From an uncultured Clostridia bacterium (GTDB lineage Bacteria; Bacillota; Clostridia; Oscillospirales; UBA644): a stretch of 21,397 nt of DNA. The notes beneath the pieces were generated by a model. It did not search any database. It was not told the origin of the DNA and worked only from the letters and a program-made list of their open reading frames with translations. Position numbers and translations under genes: made by a program. The stretch lies in the NCBI GenBank assembly GCA_904502105.1, contig CAJGDF010000002.1, forward strand, positions 1 through 21,397. The letters are read 5' to 3'. This document shows positions 17,574-21,397 of the stretch, one piece after another (position 1 is the first letter of the stretch; each line of letters opens with the position of its first letter).

Positions 17574-18955
17574 TTTACGCCGTCTTTAGTATCTTCAAGA
17601 ACGATGCCTCTTGCCTTGAGCTCGTCACGGATCTCGTCTGCGCGTGCAAAATTCTTGTTTTTACGTGCCTGCTGGCGTTCTTCGATAAGTTTTTCGATCT
17701 CTTCTTCGAGCGCGGATTTACCCTGATTGTAGAGAAGACCGAGGGCAGAAGCGAGAACCATGAAGAGAGATTTGAGTTTTTCGTAGAATTCTTTTGAGTA
17801 TTTAACATCCGCAACGGTGCTGTTGATCTCACGTACAAATTCGAAAAGAACGGAGAGAGCGTTGGCGGTGTTGAGGTCATCGTCCATATTTTCTTCAAAG
17901 CGTGCTCTGAATACATCAAACTTTGCAAGAACCTCGTTTTCGCTTTCTGTAAGAGCTGTTTCTGCTGCGGAAGAAGCGAGGAAGTCGAGATTGTCAACGC
18001 AGTTGTAAAGTCTGTCGAGAGAAGCTTTAGCCTGCATGATAAGGTCGGGCTCATAGTTGATGGGGCTTCTGTAATGAGCGGAGATCGCGAAATAACGGAG
18101 CGGCTCGTAGCCGTAAACAGCGGCGAGGTCACGTACAGTAAAGAAATTATTCTTTGACTTACTCATTTTTTCGTTATTTACGTTAACAAAGCCAACGTGG
18201 AACCACATTTTCGAGAACTTGCAGCCGTTTGCGCATTCGGACTGTGCGATCTCGTTTGTATGGTGCGGGAAACGAAGGTCACTGCCGCCGCAGTGAATAT
18301 CGATAGTATCGCCGAGGTAGCGTTTAGCCATAGCGGAGCATTCGATATGCCAGCCGGGTCTGCCTTTGCCCCAGGGAGAATCCCAGTAGGGTTCGCCCTC
18401 TTTTGCACCCTTCCAGAGAGCAAAGTCGAGAGCGTCTTCCTTGCGGTCGTCAACGGAAATACGCGCGCCGGAGGAAAGATCGTCGATAGACTGGCCGAGA
18501 AGCTGACCGTAATCCTTAAAGCTGCGGACACGGAAATATACGTCATTGTCGAGAACGTATGCATGGCCCTTTTCAACGAGAGTTGCAACGATATCGATGA
18601 TCTGCTGAATATTTTCGGTTGCGAGGGGATGAACGGTTGCGCGCTGGATGTTAAGACCGTCGGCATCGGTGAAATATTCGTTCATATACTTCTGAGAAAC
18701 GGATGTAAAATCGGTGCCTTCCTCGTTTGCCTTATTGATAATTTTATCGTCAACGTCGGTAAAGTTCTGTACGAACTGAACGTTATAGCCCTTATACTGA
18801 AGATAACGGCGAAGAACATCATAAACGGTGAAAGCTCTGCCGTTGCCGATATGGAAAAAGTTATAAACTGTCGGACCGCAAGCATAGATACGGACGGTAT
18901 TGTCAACAGCTTCAAGGGTCTCTTTGCGACCCGTCATGGAATTAAAAAGTTGCAT
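17558..18955 (-). CDS. cysS: Cysteinyl-tRNA synthetase
   Basis: This class I enzyme charges tRNA-Cys. The 465-residue product has the expected length and motifs: ACGPTVYNFFHIGNGR with HIGN at 35-38, and KMSKS at 263-267. The zinc ligands Cys26, Cys206, His231 and Glu235 match the E. coli Cys28, Cys209, His234 and Glu238 set. GRPGWHIECSAMA and GGSDLRFPHHTNEIAQSE surround the latter. The C-terminal anticodon-binding part ends with RADEIRDELKARGIVLEDT. AGGGAGAT precedes the ATG. It lies 21 bases after pgsA and overlaps recG by 16 bases, in a likely recX-rimO-pgsA-cysS-recG operon. Confidence 0.98.
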   Translation of the reverse strand: MQLFNSMTGRKETLEAVDNTVRIYACGPTVYNFFHIGNGRAFTVYDVLRRYLQYKGYNVQFVQNFTDVDDKIINKANEEGTDFTSVSQKYMNEYFTDADGLNIQRATVHPLATENIQQIIDIVATLVEKGHAYVLDNDVYFRVRSFKDYGQLLGQSIDDLSSGARISVDDRKEDALDFALWKGAKEGEPYWDSPWGKGRPGWHIECSAMAKRYLGDTIDIHCGGSDLRFPHHTNEIAQSECANGCKFSKMWFHVGFVNVNNEKMSKSKNNFFTVRDLAAVYGYEPLRYFAISAHYRSPINYEPDLIMQAKASLDRLYNCVDNLDFLASSAAETALTESENEVLAKFDVFRARFEENMDDDLNTANALSVLFEFVREINSTVADVKYSKEFYEKLKSLFMVLASALGLLYNQGKSALEEEIEKLIEERQQARKNKNFARADEIRDELKARGIVLEDTKDGVKWKMV

Positions 18956-18976
18956 TTGTGTGTTATCTCCCTAAGA

Positions 18977-19582
18977 TCAGTCTTTAATATACTGTTTCAT
19001 TGCATTGTAATAAGGAATTGCGGAAATGACGGAATAGATCGCGGAGATCCAGAGAAGGATCTGCGGAATGAGCAGGCTGCAGACGTTCTGTCCGTCAATA
19101 ACAGAAGGCTCGCCGAGAAGCGTTTCGGGGAAGAGAGCAACAAAAATAAATGTTGCGCCGATAGAAATGCCCTGAAGCGCGGTTTTTATCTTACCCCAGT
19201 AGTTTGCCGCAACGACGGTTCCCTTGCCCGCCGCACCGAGACGGAGGCCTGTAACGAGAAATTCGCGCGCAAGAATGAGGATAACGGGTATGGAGGAGAG
19301 CATTTTGAGTTCAACAAACGCCATAAGAACGCTGAGAACGAGAAGCTTGTCGGCGATAGGATCGAGGAATTTGCCGAAGTTTGTTACAGCATCGAATTTT
19401 CTTGCGATCTTGCCGTCAACAGCATCCGAGATCATTGCAACGCCGAAGATTATGCCGCCGATGAGAAAACGTGTCTGCATCGACATATCAGCGGTTACGG
19501 GGTTTGTTAACATAAAAAGAAGAACGAACGGGATGAGGATTATGCGGAACCAACATATCATATTCGGTAATTTTTTTATCAT
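18977..19582 (-). CDS. pgsA: CDP-diacylglycerol-glycerol-3-phosphate 3-phosphatidyltransferase
   Basis: PgsA makes phosphatidylglycerol phosphate, the committed step to phosphatidylglycerol and cardiolipin, in the cytoplasmic membrane. The 201-residue product carries the CDP-alcohol phosphotransferase motif: Asp53, Asp56-Gly57, Ala60-Arg61, Gly70, Asp74 and Asp78 (SDAVDGKIAR, then FGKFLDPIADK). About five hydrophobic segments are visible. NMICWFRIILIPF at the start and AREFLVTGLR are typical of PgsA. AAAGGACTT precedes the ATG. It follows rimO by 24 bases, an order often seen in Clostridia. Confidence 0.95.
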   Translation of the reverse strand: MIKKLPNMICWFRIILIPFVLLFMLTNPVTADMSMQTRFLIGGIIFGVAMISDAVDGKIARKFDAVTNFGKFLDPIADKLLVLSVLMAFVELKMLSSIPVILILAREFLVTGLRLGAAGKGTVVAANYWGKIKTALQGISIGATFIFVALFPETLLGEPSVIDGQNVCSLLIPQILLWISAIYSVISAIPYYNAMKQYIKD

Positions 19583-19606
19583 AATTTAAGTCCTTTCCTC
19601 TGTAAA

Positions 19607-20917
19607 TTATTCGCAGATATTGCCATAGAAGTCGTAATTATCGTAAACATTGAGAGTTACCTTGCAGAAAGTACCCTCATCAACGGGATCATCGGACGAG
19701 AAATAAACTCTGCCGTCGATATCGGGCGCCTGGAAGTATGTTCTGCCGGTGTAGAGCTCTTTTTCTTCGTCATAGCCCTCGCAGAGAACATCAAAGGTCT
19801 TGCCGATAAATTCTTCATTGATGCTTTCGAGAAGCGTCATCTGAATATTCATAACGATATCGGCTCTGCGTTCTTTTGTTTCCTGATCGATCTGACCGTG
19901 CATTCTGCCGGCTTTTGTGCCCTCCTCCTTGGAGTAGGTGAACACGCCGAGATTGTTAAAGCATGCTGTTTTAACAAAATTGCAGAGGATCTCGAAGTCC
20001 TCCTCGGTTTCGTGGGGGAAGCCTGCGATGAAGGTGGTACGCAAGGAAACATCGGGGATACGTGAACGGAGCTTTTCAACGAGAGCAGTAAGCTCGCTGT
20101 CGCTGAGGGGACGGTTCATAAGCTTGAGAACGTGCTCGGAAGCGTGCTGAAGAGGTACATCTATATACTTAACGAGCTTTTCTTCGGTTGCCATAAGGTC
20201 GATAAGATCATCGGAGATCTCTTCGGGGCGGCAGTAGAGGATGCGGACCCATTTGACCGTTTCGATAGCGGCAATGCGCTTTATGAGCTTGCACAGATCG
20301 GGGTAGGCGGTGGTGTCCTGCGCGATAAGGTTGATCTCAACGGCACCGTTTGCTGCGAGAGCCTCCGCTTCGGCAACAACGTCAACGAACGGTCTGGGCA
20401 TAAATTCGCCTCTTACCGACGGGATAACGCAGTAGGTGCAATGGTTTGAACATCCGTCTGCGATCTTTAAAAATACGGAGTAGTTGGAAGAGGTGAGGAC
20501 GCGTGCGCCTGTGGGGGTTGCGGAAGAAAGCGGCTCATAATGCTCGAAAACCTCTTCTTCGGGCTTCTTTATGGCGTCAACGATCTTGTCAAAGCTCTTG
20601 CTGCCGAGGATAACGTCAACCTCGGGGATAGCTTCGAGAATATCGCTTCTGTAACGTTCCGCAAGACAGCCCGTAACGATAAGCTTTTTACATCTGCCTG
20701 TTTTTTTCTGTTCGGCGGCATGAAGAATATTTTCAATGCTTTCTTCTTTTGCTTTATCGATAAACGTACAGGTATGAACGATTATAACATCGCATTCGCT
20801 TTCGTCTGCACAAAGCTCACAGCCTGCATTTTCGATCGCTGCGAGCATGACCTCTGCATCTATTTTGTTTTTTTCGCAGCCGAGAGCAATCATCCCGACT
20901 TTAGTATTTTCGATCAA
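19607..20917 (-). CDS. rimO: Ribosomal protein S12 methylthiotransferase
   Basis: RimO is a radical SAM enzyme that adds a methylthio group to a conserved aspartate of S12. Counting from the start used here (436 residues), Cys14, Cys50 and Cys84 (ALGCEKN, HTCTF, VTGCLAER) should hold the auxiliary cluster, and Cys156, Cys160 and Cys163 (DGCSNHCTYCVIPSVRG) the radical SAM cluster. A C-terminal TRAM-like region follows. The related MiaB is less likely given ALGCEKNKIDAE and VFLKIADGC. I chose the TTG at 20917, because GAGGA (20930-20926) lies 8 bases ahead and the start directly follows the recX stop. The alternative ATG at 20950 adds 11 residues, has no visible ribosome binding site and overlaps recX by 32 bases. 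Confidence 0.95.
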   Translation of the reverse strand: MIENTKVGMIALGCEKNKIDAEVMLAAIENAGCELCADESECDVIIVHTCTFIDKAKEESIENILHAAEQKKTGRCKKLIVTGCLAERYRSDILEAIPEVDVILGSKSFDKIVDAIKKPEEEVFEHYEPLSSATPTGARVLTSSNYSVFLKIADGCSNHCTYCVIPSVRGEFMPRPFVDVVAEAEALAANGAVEINLIAQDTTAYPDLCKLIKRIAAIETVKWVRILYCRPEEISDDLIDLMATEEKLVKYIDVPLQHASEHVLKLMNRPLSDSELTALVEKLRSRIPDVSLRTTFIAGFPHETEEDFEILCNFVKTACFNNLGVFTYSKEEGTKAGRMHGQIDQETKERRADIVMNIQMTLLESINEEFIGKTFDVLCEGYDEEKELYTGRTYFQAPDIDGRVYFSSDDPVDEGTFCKVTLNVYDNYDFYGNICE

Positions 20918-20918
20918 T

Positions 20919-21397
20919 TTATTCGTCCTCGTTTTCACAGTATTTTTCATATGCCGCTTTTATGGTTTCAAAATCAAAGCCTTTTGCGCGGAAAGAATTA
21001 AAAAGCTTTGCGAGAGCCTTTCGGTCATCGGGATCAACGGTTTTTCCCTTCAGCTTTCGGCGCATTTCCTTGGCGACAGCATCAACACCGTCGTTTTCGG
21101 CATATGTTTCGGCAATAACATCGTCCTGCTCTTCACGGCAGATACCCGCTTTTGAGAGCTCATAACGTATCTGCTGCAGGCCGACCTTGTTTTTTTTACG
21201 TTCGACAAGGCGTTCCGCATACCGTCTGTCGTTTATATAGCCCATTTCGGCGATCTTTTCGGATGCAGAAGCGGAGCATTCTTCGTCGTAGCCCTTTTCT
21301 TCAAGGCGTTTTGAAAGCTCTTTTTTTGAGAAATCGCGGTGTTCAAGCAAATAAAGAGCGTGGCGGACGGCTTTTCGGATCTCAGCGGAACGTTTCA
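20919..21397 (-). CDS. recX: Regulatory protein RecX (start at or beyond the window edge)
   Basis: RecX modulates RecA by binding within its filament. The visible product (158 codons, stop at 20919-20921) has the helical-repeat pattern of the family: HALYLLEHRDFSKKEL, then KIAEMGYINDRRYAERLVERK and LQQIRYELSKAGI. The TTG at 21350 could be read as a start, but the frame continues without a stop to the edge and gives the typical RecX opening AVRHALYLLEHR. The two bases at the edge, TG, may belong to an ATG one base outside the window (giving MKRSAEIRKAVRHAL); this cannot be settled here. It is the first visible gene of the recX-rimO-pgsA-cysS-recG run. Confidence 0.85.
   Translation of the reverse strand, partial: KRSAEIRKAVRHALYLLEHRDFSKKELSKRLEEKGYDEECSASASEKIAEMGYINDRRYAERLVERKKNKVGLQQIRYELSKAGICREEQDDVIAETYAENDGVDAVAKEMRRKLKGKTVDPDDRKALAKLFNSFRAKGFDFETIKAAYEKYCENEDE

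Noticed and set aside
18197..19510. 437-codon open frame on the plus strand
   Set aside because: It is antisense to cysS and pgsA, both of which have complete catalytic motifs on the minus strand.

Overview
The window looks like chromosomal backbone of a moderate-GC bacterium from the Bacillota, class Clostridia, possibly near Oscillospirales. This is inferred from the strong AGGAGG-type ribosome binding sites, the long (140-residue) Firmicute form of S12, the str operon order rpoC / rpsL-rpsG-fusA-tuf, the rplU-rpmA-obgE cluster and the recX-rimO-pgsA run. Genus cannot be set by eye. The standard bacterial code fits: TGA ends recG and no internal TGA needs explaining. No tRNA, rRNA, CRISPR array, insertion sequence or prophage was seen, and no gene-free stretch exceeds 300 bases.

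Layout. Positions 2-5803 (+) hold the 3' end of rpoC and its terminator, then a str operon (rpsL, rpsG, fusA, tuf) with its own extended -10 promoter, a leader and a final terminator. The rpsL-rpsG gap folds into a long interrupted hairpin. A consensus promoter then drives nadE (5993-7549, +), whose N-terminal glutaminase-like domain looks shortened and catalytically degenerate. nadE converges on a minus-strand block through a shared terminator.

All genes from 7604 to the right edge are on the minus strand. In transcription order they form: (a) recX (partial), rimO, pgsA, cysS and recG, closely packed or overlapping and probably one transcript; (b) rplU and rpmA, with tandem promoters and a leader, then a strong hairpin terminator just ahead of obgE; (c) obgE followed after 6 bases by a 900-residue lipoprotein with two parallel beta-helix modules; (d) a second EF-G-like GTPase with its own promoter, then a GDPD-family phosphodiesterase.

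How the genes work together. Most serve translation (S12, S7, EF-G, EF-Tu, L21, L27, Obg, CysS, the EF-G paralogue, and RimO, which modifies S12 encoded in the same window). Others serve transcription (RpoC), DNA repair (RecG, RecX), phospholipid synthesis (PgsA) and NAD synthesis (NadE). The lipoprotein and the GDPD enzyme are the accessory elements.

No obviously new multi-gene system is present. The most interesting items are the rpsL-rpsG hairpin (candidate S7 operator), the degenerate NadE glutaminase domain, the tandem beta-helix lipoprotein without a visible ribosome binding site, and the matched absence of the L27 N-terminal extension and of a Prp gene.
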